The notes: generated from the letters alone by a model not told the origin. Shown: positions 41,838 through 51,218, numbered from the stretch's first letter. The stretch is DNA of 64,000 nucleotides from Terrimonas ginsenosidimutans (GCF_022012415.1 NZ_JAKLTR010000001.1:186001-250000), one strand, 5' to 3'. Numbers and translations: made by a program.

Positions 41838-42694
41838 GTATATGGACATACAATCTTGCATTCGATTGATAATGAGCTTAGAACATTTTTTTTAAGTCCT
41901 AACTCCCTCCGGATAGTATCTGATCCAACCCTTCCCTGGACCTCCAACATCTTTGCCCTATTAAACACCTTATGCTCCCCAACCCTCACATACCCCAGCT
42001 GATTCGTGGTAACCAACGTCTCCGCAATCATAAAGTCCTCCGTATTATAATGAATATGCCCATACACCTACGCCTTCACTCCCGATCCCTCAATAAAATC
42101 ATACAACTCGGTTGCAAACCCTTCATTCAATTCACTATCCTTATACTTTGGCGGATAATGTAAAAACGTCGGCGCATGATGCGTCACCACCACTGTCTTC
42201 ATTCCATCATCCTTACCCAACTCCCTGCTCAAAAAATCCATACTCTCCGCATGCAACCTGTTTACATCTTCCACAGAAAAGAAACGATCACCATTTCTGA
42301 TCACCTGAAAATCATTCAGACTTCTTTCGATCTGCCATTCCCTCGCCTCGCTGATCTTCGACCATAACGTAGAAAACACCAGCTTAACCCCATCATGCAA
42401 AATCGCCTGGTTATTCACCAGTAAAACATTTTCCCGGATCTTCTCACAGAACGACCCGGACCGTTCCGCAATATCACTATGATAATACTCATGATTCCCC
42501 GGCACCCAGTAAACGATTTCAAAACTATCCGATAACTGATCGAAGAATTCGCCGTGCTTACTGAGTTCATAAAAAGGAATGATATCCCCGGCCAGTATCA
42601 ACACCGGCGCCACAGGTTGAAGCGGATTTCTCGCTAACCATTGCTTATTCTCACGAAATTCCAGATGCAGATCAGAACAATATTGCAATAACAT
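41819..42694 (-). pseudogene. Metallophosphoesterase interrupted by an amber codon
   Basis: From the ATG at 42694 the protein begins MLLQYCSDLHLEF and shows the calcineurin-like motifs in order: DLH, LAGDIIPF, GNHEYYHSD, VVTHHAPTF, then GVKA, a TAG stop (42068-42070), and in the same frame VYGHIHYN. The intact family reads 'W.YGHIH', so a TGG-to-TAG change explains the stop. The last metal ligands (GHIH) are lost unless the amber codon is read through. The final ~35 residues of the open frame run into the hipB operators and look non-native, hinting at a junction. Confidence 0.75.
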
Positions 42695-42865
42695 GTTGGG
42701 ATATTTTGCTCGTTTGCTACAAAAATAAATACACGCGCACACACTATCTCAGTGACTATCCGTGAACCAGATCATTTGGCCGATTACGCCATCTTACCCG
42801 ATTCACAATTCGCGAATTGCAAATCGTATCTACAAACAAAATGCTCATTCAAACCTGTCAGGCCG

Positions 42866-42905
42866 CATTCGCGTCCATTCGCGTTCATTCGTGCCCATTC
42901 GCGTC
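42866..42905 (+). repeat. Four 10-bp units, CATTCGCGTC type
   Basis: CATTCGCGTC, CATTCGCGTT, CATTCGTGCC, CATTCGCGTC in direct tandem. The 42.74-43.34 kb stretch is non-coding and repeat-rich. Confidence 0.6.
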
Positions 42906-42936
42906 CGAAGCGAAATCTTGATATCCCATTGGCGGA

Positions 42937-43045
42937 GGGTAACGCAGCGGACGCAACGAACCGCGGCGATCGCAACGAGAACAGCCATAAAATACATTGT
43001 ATTTCGTTGCGGCCGCCGCGGTTCGTTGCGTCCGCTGCGTTACCC
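42937..43045. repeat. GC-rich hairpin repeat, copy 1
   Basis: 42-bp arms (42937-42978 and 43004-43045) match with two mismatches, around a 25-bp AT-rich spacer containing ACAGCCAT and TTGTATT. The arms include AACGCAGCGGACGCAACGAA. A related element lies at 50922-51035 in the opposite orientation, judged by the spacer. Confidence 0.75.
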
Positions 43046-43337
43046 CTACACCACTAAAACTTATTAAACCTGGTAGTTAACACAGAATCTGATGGCAATG
43101 CCCGAAATACTGATCGACCTGTCAAAAACGTCAAAACCGGCCAAAAGCGCAAAAAGCGCAAAAAGCGCCGTTTCATTTTTCGCTCGCAAAAACTCGTGCT
43201 ACGTTTGTATTGCAAATTCAAATGCACGTATCAACACAAGCAACAGAAGCTAGCGCTGTCGCGAACTGTTGATCCGGGCATTACCTGCGCAGGTCATTTG
43301 CTAAACCTTATTCTTTAATTTTTAAAACACAAACAAC

Positions 43338-43895
43338 ATGGCAATTTCGAGATACAATGTCGTTATGCATAACACCAGCGGCATAGTTGGCGACCTGGTT
43401 CAGTTCAGCCAGCGCCACGGAAAAACAATTATCGGTAAACGACGCAAAAAGGCCGCAACAGCTTCGGAAGGACAGCTTGAGATCAGGCGGCGGTTCAAAA
43501 AAGCATCGAATTACGCGAAGGCGAGCATGGAAATTCCTGAGCGCCGTGCGCTCTACGAAGCGAAAGCTGTGCCTGGCGTAACACCCTACAATTTAGCGTT
43601 GGGGAATTATTTCACTGCTCCCGAGATCGTTGAGATCATCAATACCAGTTACACGGGTGCAGCAGGTGGCCGCATAGACATCCTTGCAGAAGACGATGTA
43701 AGTGTACGATCACTGGACGTCAGCGTTTTTACGGCGCAAGGCACGCCCGTGGAATCTGGCGCAGCGGTAAAAACGGCTGAAGGCTTCTGGCATTACACAA
43801 CCACTGGCATTTCTCCTCAACTGGAAGGAACCAGGGTAGTTGTTACGGCTACAAACATTCCCGGTAATACAAGCACTGCTGAATTAGTGCTGTAG
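43338..43895 (+). CDS. Unknown Bacteroidota protein, basic N-terminus and Ig-like C-terminus
   Basis: 185 residues. The first ~75 are basic and begin MAISRYNVVMHNTSGIVGDL, containing KTIIGKRRKKAAT. The second half (RIDILAEDDVSVRSLDVSVF, then WHYTTTGISPQLEGTRVVVT) looks like one Ig-like beta-sandwich. It resembles a family of Bacteroidota proteins of unknown role. No signal peptide. A strong intrinsic terminator follows, so it is a monocistronic unit. The 5' flank contains AAAAGCGC repeats. Confidence 0.55.
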   Translation: MAISRYNVVMHNTSGIVGDLVQFSQRHGKTIIGKRRKKAATASEGQLEIRRRFKKASNYAKASMEIPERRALYEAKAVPGVTPYNLALGNYFTAPEIVEIINTSYTGAAGGRIDILAEDDVSVRSLDVSVFTAQGTPVESGAAVKTAEGFWHYTTTGISPQLEGTRVVVTATNIPGNTSTAELVL

Positions 43896-43941
43896 TAAAA
43901 CATACTATCTTCAATTATCAGCGTGCAATACTTATTGCATG

Positions 43942-43968
43942 AAGGGGCCCCGCGAGGGGTCCTTTTGT
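43942..43968 (+). terminator. Intrinsic terminator of the 185-residue gene
   Basis: A ~10-bp stem (AAGGGGCCCC against GGGGTCCTT) with a GCGA loop, followed by TTTT. The perfect palindrome TGCAATA-CT-TATTGCA lies just before it (43924-43939). Confidence 0.8.
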
Positions 43969-43989
43969 TCTATTTTCAATCGACTCCGC

Positions 43990-44292
43990 ATATCATCACA
44001 TACCCGCGGAAACATTCCGGAACACTGTTGCGAAGTTCAATTCCAAATATCTATATGGGCTCACCGCTATTCCGTTCCGGAAATACAACGACGGGTAAGA
44101 TCATATCCATCCATTGGGGAGAGATCATAGCGCAAATAAACAGTTCAGCTTTGCCGGCCCCGCATCGTCCAACAATCACTGATCCGTAATACTGAAGTGA
44201 CTGTTCCGTTCAACGCTAAGACTGATCAGTTTGAAACGCTGTCAAAAATACTGGTGCATGATTGTGCAAGGAACCGGCTTATATCGAAAGAT
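43990..44292 (+). pseudogene. Decayed copy of part of the TOTE helicase
   Basis: Highly similar to 25138-25440 of the TOTE helicase over its whole length: CATCACATACC...GCGGAAACATTCCGG through GATCAGTTTGAAACGCTGTC and CAAGGAACCGGCTTAT. Frameshifts (for example an extra G in ACGACGGGTAAG) and stops break it. Neither the ends of the helicase nor the primase is present. It sits between a terminator and an unrelated gene. Confidence 0.88.
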
Positions 44293-44516
44293 TTATTAGC
44301 GATTGAGGTCTCCACCGTTATAAACACCTGATCAATTACCGTCTTTTAACCCGGTGAAGCCTGGCCGGGCATGCCTATATTTATTTCCGGCTAACTTCTA
44401 CTTAATACCGACCTATTAAACCTACCAGGCGAAGTCGCAGTTCGCGGCTTACCGTTATCCCGTACTCCGTAGATCAACTGTACTTATCAATTTTCTCCAT
44501 AACCAAAACCAGGAAT
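44293..44516. other. Intergenic, nothing recognised
   Basis: About 220 bp between the helicase relic and the next gene. It includes pyrimidine-rich ACCTAC-like pieces, but they do not form a periodic array like that at 15.4 kb. Confidence 0.3.
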
Positions 44517-46478
44517 ATGAAAAGAGTGTTTCTTCTTTGCATGCTGATTGCGCATCTCACCTCCTTTTCTCAAACAACTAAAGTCCCACCCGCGTCATAT
44601 GAACCGGTTCAGATAGACCCCCGGCAATACGTAAATGTCTTGTATAAAAAGAATCCGGCCCATGAGTTGTTCGATACTATCTGGAACTGGGAACTGAGAA
44701 AAAATGTACCAAGTCAGAAACGTTCGAAGCTGGATGTGGACGGAGAATTGAAAATCACTTTTGACCTGGGCAATCTCATCAAAAACGAGGAGTTCGAAGG
44801 GAATATTTCACTTGAAGCAGAAATAACGGGAAAAGATGGATTACGCAAGATAGAGGTGAGCCCATATTCTGAAGTCGGCCTTCAACGGCAGGAAATAGGT
44901 TATGAATCGGAACCGCCTGGGGAAATTGCCAGGAAGTTTTTGAACATGATCCTCGCATTGAAAGATATCAAGCAAATAAATTCGGTCATTTCCGGTTCAG
45001 GTTATTTATATGATACGGCAGTTTTTTTTGAAAAATACCTGGATCCCCGGGAATTTGCCGGGATCAAAACATATATCGACTCGCTTACAGAAATAAACAA
45101 GAATAAACCTATCCAGCAGGAGGACCATCAATACCTTCTATCCTACATATTACACTGGAAAGCCGCGATTGAAGATAAAATGCCTCAGTACCCGCAATTA
45201 AGCACGCTGTTTCGAAGTATGAAAACAGATTTCGATGCATTTTTGGAAGTACCAACACGAAAGACGTATAATAATTTGTTGACTTTTTACACAACGTTCC
45301 GGGACAGGGTCAATGATATAAATGCCCGTAGACTTAGAACAGATAACCAAGCTTCCCTAAACACACTGATCACAAATGTAGGTCTGCTGAAAAACCTAAC
45401 CCGTGTTGTTGCCAGCTATCTCAATTCATTCACACTTAAAAATAATGACGCGCGTAAAGCATTTTTTTCGCTGATCAATACAGATACAATAGCATATGCA
45501 CAGCTAAGCAATATCATTAAAACGGGAGCAGATACACTCGAAAAGATCAACGTAAACGGGCAGCCGGACTCAGCGTTCGTAAAGATATTTGAGAATATCA
45601 GGTTACTCCGTCAACTTTCCGCACAATTAACTCAGCTGTCTAACATTGATGGCTCTAAGCTAAATGATCTGATCGGCCGCATCTATATAAAGTCAGATTC
45701 AGATTCGGTTAAACAAAAATCACGCGCACTGGAATTTTATTCACTGCCCGTGTCAAACCCGCAAAGCCCGGAACGCGATAGAATCATTTTTGAAACAATC
45801 CGGGAGCATTACGATGAGCTAACACGCGATCTCTGCATTGAAGCAGGGAAAACCATCTATAAAAGATTAGTATACGCGACCATTGATCTTGGTAAAAGTG
45901 GTGCGAAAGCCGGCGAGGTCATGCACCTCTATGTAACGTGGAAATTTAACCAGCCCGGATCAACCACTACAATACCCCCCAGAGTCAATATCGGAAAGTA
46001 TTATATACGTGAAACCGGGTGGAATGTAGAGATCTCAGACGTATTTGCTATGGTAGAGCGGCTTGGAGAAAGCCATGATCAAAGCGGAACAGTATCTCCC
46101 TCCAACTTCAAAGGTGCCGGTGGCGCTGTACTGATGCTCACCTACTATGGAGAAGACCGGGGTGTAAAAATCACTCCGCATATCAATGGTCAGGATACCG
46201 CTTACTCTCTACAAAAGAAAAGCAGGCTGCTTAATGCCCTGCAACCATCGTTCGGCATAAATGTCTCCTACCTGGATTTCAGCACCGCAAAAGATGTAGA
46301 GATTGGCACCGGATTTCAATTAGGTCTTTTCCGAAATAAACTATTCTTTGGAATGGGCTGTAACCTTCACATGATCAGAAAGACCGATAGCGCTCCGCTT
46401 TATTTCTTTTTGGGTTTCAGCTTTGCAAAACTGCAGGACCTCTTCAAACCAAACCAGGCCAAAGGAGTTTCCGACTGA
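44517..46478 (+). CDS. Exported protein of unknown function, large
   Basis: 653 residues with a signal peptide (MKRVFLLCMLIAHLTSFSQT). No family recognised. The main body is helical and charged, with LPVSNPQSPERDRIIFETIR in the middle. The C-terminal ~90 residues (PSFGINVSYLDFSTAKDVEI then GTGFQLGLFRNKLFFGMGCN) alternate in the way of outer-membrane beta-strands. It may be a periplasmic protein with an outer-membrane end. No neighbour explains it. Codon use looks like host. Confidence 0.6.
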   Translation: MKRVFLLCMLIAHLTSFSQTTKVPPASYEPVQIDPRQYVNVLYKKNPAHELFDTIWNWELRKNVPSQKRSKLDVDGELKITFDLGNLIKNEEFEGNISLEAEITGKDGLRKIEVSPYSEVGLQRQEIGYESEPPGEIARKFLNMILALKDIKQINSVISGSGYLYDTAVFFEKYLDPREFAGIKTYIDSLTEINKNKPIQQEDHQYLLSYILHWKAAIEDKMPQYPQLSTLFRSMKTDFDAFLEVPTRKTYNNLLTFYTTFRDRVNDINARRLRTDNQASLNTLITNVGLLKNLTRVVASYLNSFTLKNNDARKAFFSLINTDTIAYAQLSNIIKTGADTLEKINVNGQPDSAFVKIFENIRLLRQLSAQLTQLSNIDGSKLNDLIGRIYIKSDSDSVKQKSRALEFYSLPVSNPQSPERDRIIFETIREHYDELTRDLCIEAGKTIYKRLVYATIDLGKSGAKAGEVMHLYVTWKFNQPGSTTTIPPRVNIGKYYIRETGWNVEISDVFAMVERLGESHDQSGTVSPSNFKGAGGAVLMLTYYGEDRGVKITPHINGQDTAYSLQKKSRLLNALQPSFGINVSYLDFSTAKDVEIGTGFQLGLFRNKLFFGMGCNLHMIRKTDSAPLYFFLGFSFAKLQDLFKPNQAKGVSD

Positions 46479-46515
46479 TCCCGGCAGAGAACTGATAACG
46501 CGATGATCCATGACT

Positions 46516-46634
46516 CGATGGCCGATGACCGATGACCGATGACCGCATTTGGATGGAAGCTATTGCTACTGATTGGTAAAGGGTATTGACACTAGTAGGT
46601 ATATGTATTTTCGGCCAACGGTCATCGGCCATCG
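46516..46634. repeat. 16-bp inverted repeat, CGATGGCCGATGACCG
   Basis: Perfect arms at 46516-46531 and 46619-46634 with 87 bp between them. The left arm is followed by GATGACCGATGACC direct repeats. Lies between two genes. Size and structure are those of a small inverted-repeat element, but no target duplication is evident. Confidence 0.55.
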
Positions 46635-46733
46635 AATGAACTTTCGGAAAAATCCTTAACTAAACGGTATTGAATTTTATTCCAACTGATTATATGATGA
46701 TCGCATTTCGCTAAACACATTTAAACAATTCTT

Positions 46734-47933
46734 ATGGCTATTCAAAGCATAGATCGCAAGCGGGCAGTTACGCCTGAAACAAGAAGCAAACTTGCGCTTT
46801 TGTCATTTAAAATGATGCGCAAATGGGTGGGCATTTTAGGTTTATCCATTGGCGCGCTACTACCATTGGTAACGGCAACCGTGACAGACTGCGGCATCAT
46901 CCAGGAATCGATCAGTCATTACTACTATACTATTGCGGGAAATATATTTGTTGGGTTATTATGCGCTGTAAGCTTCTTCCTGATCATTTATCCGGGAAAT
47001 GGAAAGTGGGAGGACCTGTGGACCAATATTGCCGGTATTCTCGCGATCGCAGTTGCTTTTTTCCCGACCTCCTTCAATCAGCTGGATCAGTCCTGCACAC
47101 GACAGGGTTTTGTCTATGACAGTTGGGTTTCCGACGTCCATCTTTCATCTGCCGCTGCCTTTTTTATAATCCTCGGTTATGTGGCCTTCCGTCAATTCCC
47201 TCAAAAAAATTCTGGTGATAAAAACAATAAAAGACAAGCCGCCAGAAATCTTTTTTATAAGGGATGTGGCATTATCATGTGGGCTTGCATCGGGATCCTT
47301 GCGCCTATGGTCCTATCGAAAAGTTATGGCCATTATCTATCCATTAACAAACTTGTATTTGCACTCGAGGTGATCGCATTGCTGGCCTTCGGCTCCTGCT
47401 GGCTGGTAAAAGGATTTGAATTGGATCAGGCGGCTACACCCCATTCCGGTTCGCCTGCAGGCCCAGGAGTTTCAGGTAGCCAGGCCGGCACGGACGACAA
47501 TAATTTTCCCCCTGTAAGAACCGATCAATGGGTAGCAATACTCGCATTGGTTGTCAGCATCATCTCCGTCATATTCACCGTCACCTCGTACAATAAAAGT
47601 GTCTCGTCCCAACAGGAAACGCAGGCGTATAGTTACTGGCAGGACTATCTCCAGTTAGCAATACAGAAACCATTACTGGCGAATGGTGATGACAGTCAAT
47701 ATTATGAGACTCATCGTCAGGATTCTTCACGCATTGAATATGCCTGGTTTGTCGCCAACATGCTTGGTGCAGCAGAAATGGTGTACCGCCTCCAACCATA
47801 TGATAAGAACTGGGCGCAGACATTGAAAGAAGTCATCGGCCTGCATGCTGTTTATTTGAAGGAAGAGCAAATTGATTTCCGGCACTACAGTGCGGATTTT
47901 GTTACACTGATTGATACGGCCATTCGAAAATAA
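46734..47933 (+). CDS. Polytopic membrane protein (DUF998-like) with soluble C-terminal domain
   Basis: 399 residues. About six membrane segments are visible in the first 230 residues (e.g. WVGILGLSIGALLPLVTATV, IFVGLLCAVSFFLIIYP, ILAIAVAFFPTSF, AAAFFIILGYVAF, IIMWACIGILAPMVL, VFALEVIALLAFGSCWL). A Gly/Ser/Pro linker follows, then one more segment (WVAILALVVSIISVIFTVTS, ~269-288) and a ~110-residue helical domain. The SISHYYYT...IFVGLL motif is DUF998-like. Function unknown. Confidence 0.6.
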   Translation: MAIQSIDRKRAVTPETRSKLALLSFKMMRKWVGILGLSIGALLPLVTATVTDCGIIQESISHYYYTIAGNIFVGLLCAVSFFLIIYPGNGKWEDLWTNIAGILAIAVAFFPTSFNQLDQSCTRQGFVYDSWVSDVHLSSAAAFFIILGYVAFRQFPQKNSGDKNNKRQAARNLFYKGCGIIMWACIGILAPMVLSKSYGHYLSINKLVFALEVIALLAFGSCWLVKGFELDQAATPHSGSPAGPGVSGSQAGTDDNNFPPVRTDQWVAILALVVSIISVIFTVTSYNKSVSSQQETQAYSYWQDYLQLAIQKPLLANGDDSQYYETHRQDSSRIEYAWFVANMLGAAEMVYRLQPYDKNWAQTLKEVIGLHAVYLKEEQIDFRHYSADFVTLIDTAIRK

Positions 47934-47957
47934 TAAAGAAGCCTGATCTGACAGAAT

Positions 47958-47982
47958 GCAGGATGCCGTCACGCCATCCTGC
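47958..47982 (+). terminator. Hairpin after the membrane protein gene
   Basis: GCAGGATG / CATCCTGC, perfect 8-bp arms with a 9-nt loop, 24 bp after the stop. No T-tract follows, so termination is likely but not certain. Confidence 0.5.
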
Positions 47983-48042
47983 GTTGTAATCTCAACAGAT
48001 TTCCCGGTTGCAAACTTGTGAATATTGCAAATAGTCAGCGCG

Positions 48043-48168
48043 GACCTGCACATCAACACGGCTCGTGTGAACTACGAGATCATCGAGTCAAAGGAAGTAC
48101 TCAATACACTACGGGAGTAAAGGCCGTGAATCTGATCGTAATAACAACTATTCCGCAGGATTATTATC
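48043..48168 (+). pseudogene. radC relic S7
   Basis: GTGTGAACTACGAGATCATC, GAAGTACTCAATACACTACG, GTGAATCTGATCGTAATAAC and CCGCAGGATTATTATCGCGC align in order with the second-type radC from GTGTGAACCGCGCGATCATC to its HNHPGGLLRPS region. The metal-binding His codons are lost. Diverged further than S1-S4. Only the middle of the gene remains. It is on the + strand like all other radC pieces. Confidence 0.65.
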
Positions 48169-48209
48169 GCGCCCACCGGTAACGCCGCTCATGCCAGCCG
48201 TACCCTCTC

Positions 48210-48983
48210 TCAAAAATCCGAACACCCGGCCGGATATAAAAAGTAAATATGGATCTTCGAAACATTGTTCTGATACTCCGGCATCGCCGATAATTTCTTC
48301 CAAGCCGCATCATCTCCAAACATCTTCCAGTGTTCATCACGGCTTGCTTTATTGGTAAAGCTCGTCATATACACCAGGTTTGGTTGCTGGCTGCCGGCAA
48401 TCGCTTCTGCATAGAACACCGCATTGAAGCCAAGCCTGTGGAAAATATCGATCTCGCCTTTATTGAACATCTGCACCTTGTTGGCGAAATATTTTTCGGT
48501 CGGGGATTCATAACTGCGCAGCTCATACACGCGCTGCTCTTTCGGCCCTGTCAACTTCGGCACAAATGGCATGGGCATTCCTTCGAATGCCTGCAGCAAT
48601 ACGGTTTCGATGCGTTGATATGGCTGATCATTATGTGCCGCTTGCAGGTAATCCTTTCCGGAGCTGAGATACTGGTCATCTTTCTCCAGAGTCTTTGCGA
48701 TCGCATCGATCTGCTTCAACTCTTTATACGGGATCAGTACATAGATGCGCTTCACCGAATCCGTTTCCATCGTTTTGAATACGCCCACACTGTTGATACC
48801 GGCCCGATGAAGCGCGGGAACATAAGCGCTTTCGAGAAATTTCTCCACGCGTTGCTGCTGTGCGGTGGATTGCAGCTGGTAGATCTTCAAATGGTAGTAA
48901 TAACGTGCGGGTGCTTTGGCAAAGCTCGCGGAAGAAGAGAGCCACAACAAGATGAACAGGCAAAGACGGGATAACAAGCGCAT
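48210..48983 (-). CDS. Exported NIPSNAP-family protein
   Basis: 257 residues with a signal peptide (MRLLSRLCLFILLWLSSSASFAKA). Two NIPSNAP-type ferredoxin-like domains are visible: YYYHLKIYQLQSTAQQQRVE (~28-47) and QRVYELRSYESPTEKYFANK (~150-169), with the later LVYMTSFTNKASRDEHW. The exported NIPSNAP proteins of Bacteroidota have no settled function; they may bind small molecules. Monocistronic. Confidence 0.8.
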   Translation of the reverse strand: MRLLSRLCLFILLWLSSSASFAKAPARYYYHLKIYQLQSTAQQQRVEKFLESAYVPALHRAGINSVGVFKTMETDSVKRIYVLIPYKELKQIDAIAKTLEKDDQYLSSGKDYLQAAHNDQPYQRIETVLLQAFEGMPMPFVPKLTGPKEQRVYELRSYESPTEKYFANKVQMFNKGEIDIFHRLGFNAVFYAEAIAGSQQPNLVYMTSFTNKASRDEHWKMFGDDAAWKKLSAMPEYQNNVSKIHIYFLYPAGCSDF

Positions 48984-49451
48984 CGGTAGATTTTTAGCAA
49001 AAGTAGACTTTTTGATTTGAGGAGTAGTCGTTTGCCGCGTAAGATCTGCTGAGCCACTTTGCTACAGCGGGCATAGCGCGTATGCCTGCAGGTCTTGTCA
49101 TTCGTACATGAAAGGTATCCCCTTAAAAATTTGCGGCTGCATGGTCAGAGCCGAACCGGCTGTTGCCAACTCTCCTGTAATTCAATCGACCCCGCCCATA
49201 TACGTGACCATTCCGATCCGTCTGATACAGGATGGTCCTTTATTGATCCGTACGGCGATGGTCGCCCGGCTTTAGAAGCAATCTGCCCCAGCCCTTACTT
49301 ACTTTGCCCAACAGGCACCTCCGGCCCAGGCCTGCAACTTTCCCTGCTCCCTCCACACACTAAGTTGCCGAAATACCCGTTCAATACCCGCCCGGTTTCT
49401 GTTGTCCGGCAAATTCAATATCTCCCAAAAGCTTAAAAAATCGCCGCACGC
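48984..49451. other. Intergenic, nothing recognised
   Basis: About 470 bp. A frame on the + strand here (113 codons) has a proline-rich, unnatural composition and I do not accept it. Contains the divergent promoters of the NIPSNAP gene and the next exported gene. Confidence 0.4.
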
Positions 49452-50804
49452 ATGCATAAAATCACCCTGATCTTACTGGCAACGATCCTGTTTGCCATTC
49501 CTTCTTTCGCACAATCATCCGCCTCCAACACAAAAAAACTACTCACCGCCAATGAATGGGAGTTGAAATACTATCTCGAAAATGGGCGCAAGACCGAGCT
49601 CCGGGAGGGACTAGCCGGCCTGCGACTGGTATTCATACCTTCAAAAGACCTGGTCTATGAATATACGCCCGGGCAAGAGGAGACCATTCATATCAGGAAA
49701 GGAAAGATCATGGAGCAAAGCTTCAAATACCAGGACAGGATCGAAGAACCGGATATGCTCATTAAAATGGATCTGCTGGAAAAGGAAGGCAAACTCGCTT
49801 TTATCGATGAATTCAGCAGCGATTCAAAGTATTTCGTTTATGAAAAAGCGGGCAGTCTTCAAAACAAAGGATATCCTTCAACGAAATATGAAGTGGAGAA
49901 ACTCGAAGTACCGATGCAACGGATCCACCCGGAGCTGCTTAAAATGATCGACGCGCTGAATACTGAGCTGAAAAAGAATATCGGCAATTTATACTTCCAC
50001 GACAAAAACAAAACCCGGTACCTGATGAAAGAGCTGAAGCTGGAAGCATCCGACTATGGTCTGCGATACTCTTACGTATACGAGACCAGGGATAAAAAGA
50101 ATCTTTCCGTCTCGCATGACTTCATGCCGGAAAATATCAAGGCAATTACCGACATGAAGCTCGATCCCGAATCCAGCCTCGGGCTGCTAAAGCTTGACAT
50201 GAATAATGAAAACTCGTTTTACAGAGACCCGGCGGGCAAGCCATCGGCCAACTCTGTGCTCAAATTGATCCACCTTCATTACCTCAAAGAATCCAGCAGT
50301 TCGTTTGATGATATCAAAACACAACTGGAAGATATCAGCGACGCCTTCGTATTCGCCCGCGCAAACAGGCTGGAGTTTATAACAGAAGTAGTGGAGACAG
50401 GAAGAAAGATCCGTCTCTCCCTCGATGGGAAAACAAGCAATTTTGAGCTGACGGCCATCGACATTGCTGCCAATAAGCTGTACATCCATTACAATCTTGA
50501 CATGGTGGGTTTATCCGAAACCAAAAAAGGTTCTTACCTCTCTATCATACCATTGAAAGACATCACGGGCCTTACGATAGAAAAATCAAAAACTAATCCC
50601 AATACACTGTTAATGCATGGCAAGAGAGGCTTTGAAACTTTTGCGTTTAAAACAGACATGTATCTTCCCGGTGACAGGATCTATACCCTCCCCTTGTTCA
50701 ATTTGATCGGGAAAGGAGCAGACCCGCAAAGGATCGGACAGATCCTGGCTCAGCTGATTGATGATGATGGAGGTGAAAAGGTCAAACTTGTGATCAATCC
50801 TTAG
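49452..50804 (+). CDS. Exported protein of unknown function
   Basis: 450 residues with a signal peptide (MHKITLILLATILFAIPSFA, cut before QSS). The N-terminal ~120 residues after it (LLTANEWELKYYLENGRKTE) resemble a lipocalin-like beta-barrel of the type common in Bacteroidota exported proteins. The rest is mixed alpha/beta with no catalytic motif. No operon partner. Confidence 0.55.
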   Translation: MHKITLILLATILFAIPSFAQSSASNTKKLLTANEWELKYYLENGRKTELREGLAGLRLVFIPSKDLVYEYTPGQEETIHIRKGKIMEQSFKYQDRIEEPDMLIKMDLLEKEGKLAFIDEFSSDSKYFVYEKAGSLQNKGYPSTKYEVEKLEVPMQRIHPELLKMIDALNTELKKNIGNLYFHDKNKTRYLMKELKLEASDYGLRYSYVYETRDKKNLSVSHDFMPENIKAITDMKLDPESSLGLLKLDMNNENSFYRDPAGKPSANSVLKLIHLHYLKESSSSFDDIKTQLEDISDAFVFARANRLEFITEVVETGRKIRLSLDGKTSNFELTAIDIAANKLYIHYNLDMVGLSETKKGSYLSIIPLKDITGLTIEKSKTNPNTLLMHGKRGFETFAFKTDMYLPGDRIYTLPLFNLIGKGADPQRIGQILAQLIDDDGGEKVKLVINP

Positions 50805-50921
50805 TTAGTGATGGATAGCGATTGAGCTGCTTTGTTTTAATTTTATTAAGAGCACCTCCTTAGGGGGGCGAATGTGCGAAGTCTCCCCTTCGGGCTACCG
50901 TGTAGCCATAAGTATTTAAAT

Positions 50922-51035
50922 GGCGTAGAAGTAACGCGGCGATACGCGGAGAGCGCGACGAAAATACAAGATTTTCCATGGCTGTTTCGCTGCGTCCGCC
51001 GCGTATCGCCGCGCCCGCCGCGTTACTTCTACGCC
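50922..51035. repeat. GC-rich hairpin repeat, copy 2
   Basis: Left arm 50922-50963 and right arm 50985-51035 are complementary except for a 9-bp insertion (GGCGCGGCG read on the opposite strand) and a few mismatches. The spacer, read on the minus strand, is ACAGCCAT..AAAATCTTGTAT, matching the spacer of the 42937 copy. Hence the same element in opposite orientation. Confidence 0.75.
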
Positions 51036-51218
51036 AGGCAAACCTATCTGAAGGAAGCAGAAGCCCATCGAAAAATTTGGGTAACGATCAGCCCTTCGGC
51101 GGAGATTTAGAAAGGGCCATACGCAGGGCGGCAGACAAGACAGTTAGCTACCTTGTTCTACCTTGACCAATGTCTTATAATCTGCGGAACCTGTCAACCG
51201 GAGAAAGAAGCAAACACT

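Noticed and set aside
42752-43067. Two ~100-codon frames over the repeat region
   Set aside because: They are created by the 10-bp repeats and the GC-rich hairpin, with Arg/Pro-rich translations in two overlapping frames.
43990-44292. An independent small helicase gene
   Set aside because: It is a frameshifted copy of an internal piece of the 24.7 kb helicase without start, Walker A or C-terminal motifs.
49095-49436. 113-codon frame upstream of the exported protein
   Set aside because: Its translation is rich in Pro, Cys, Ser and Arg without any domain pattern and lies in an intergenic region between divergent genes.
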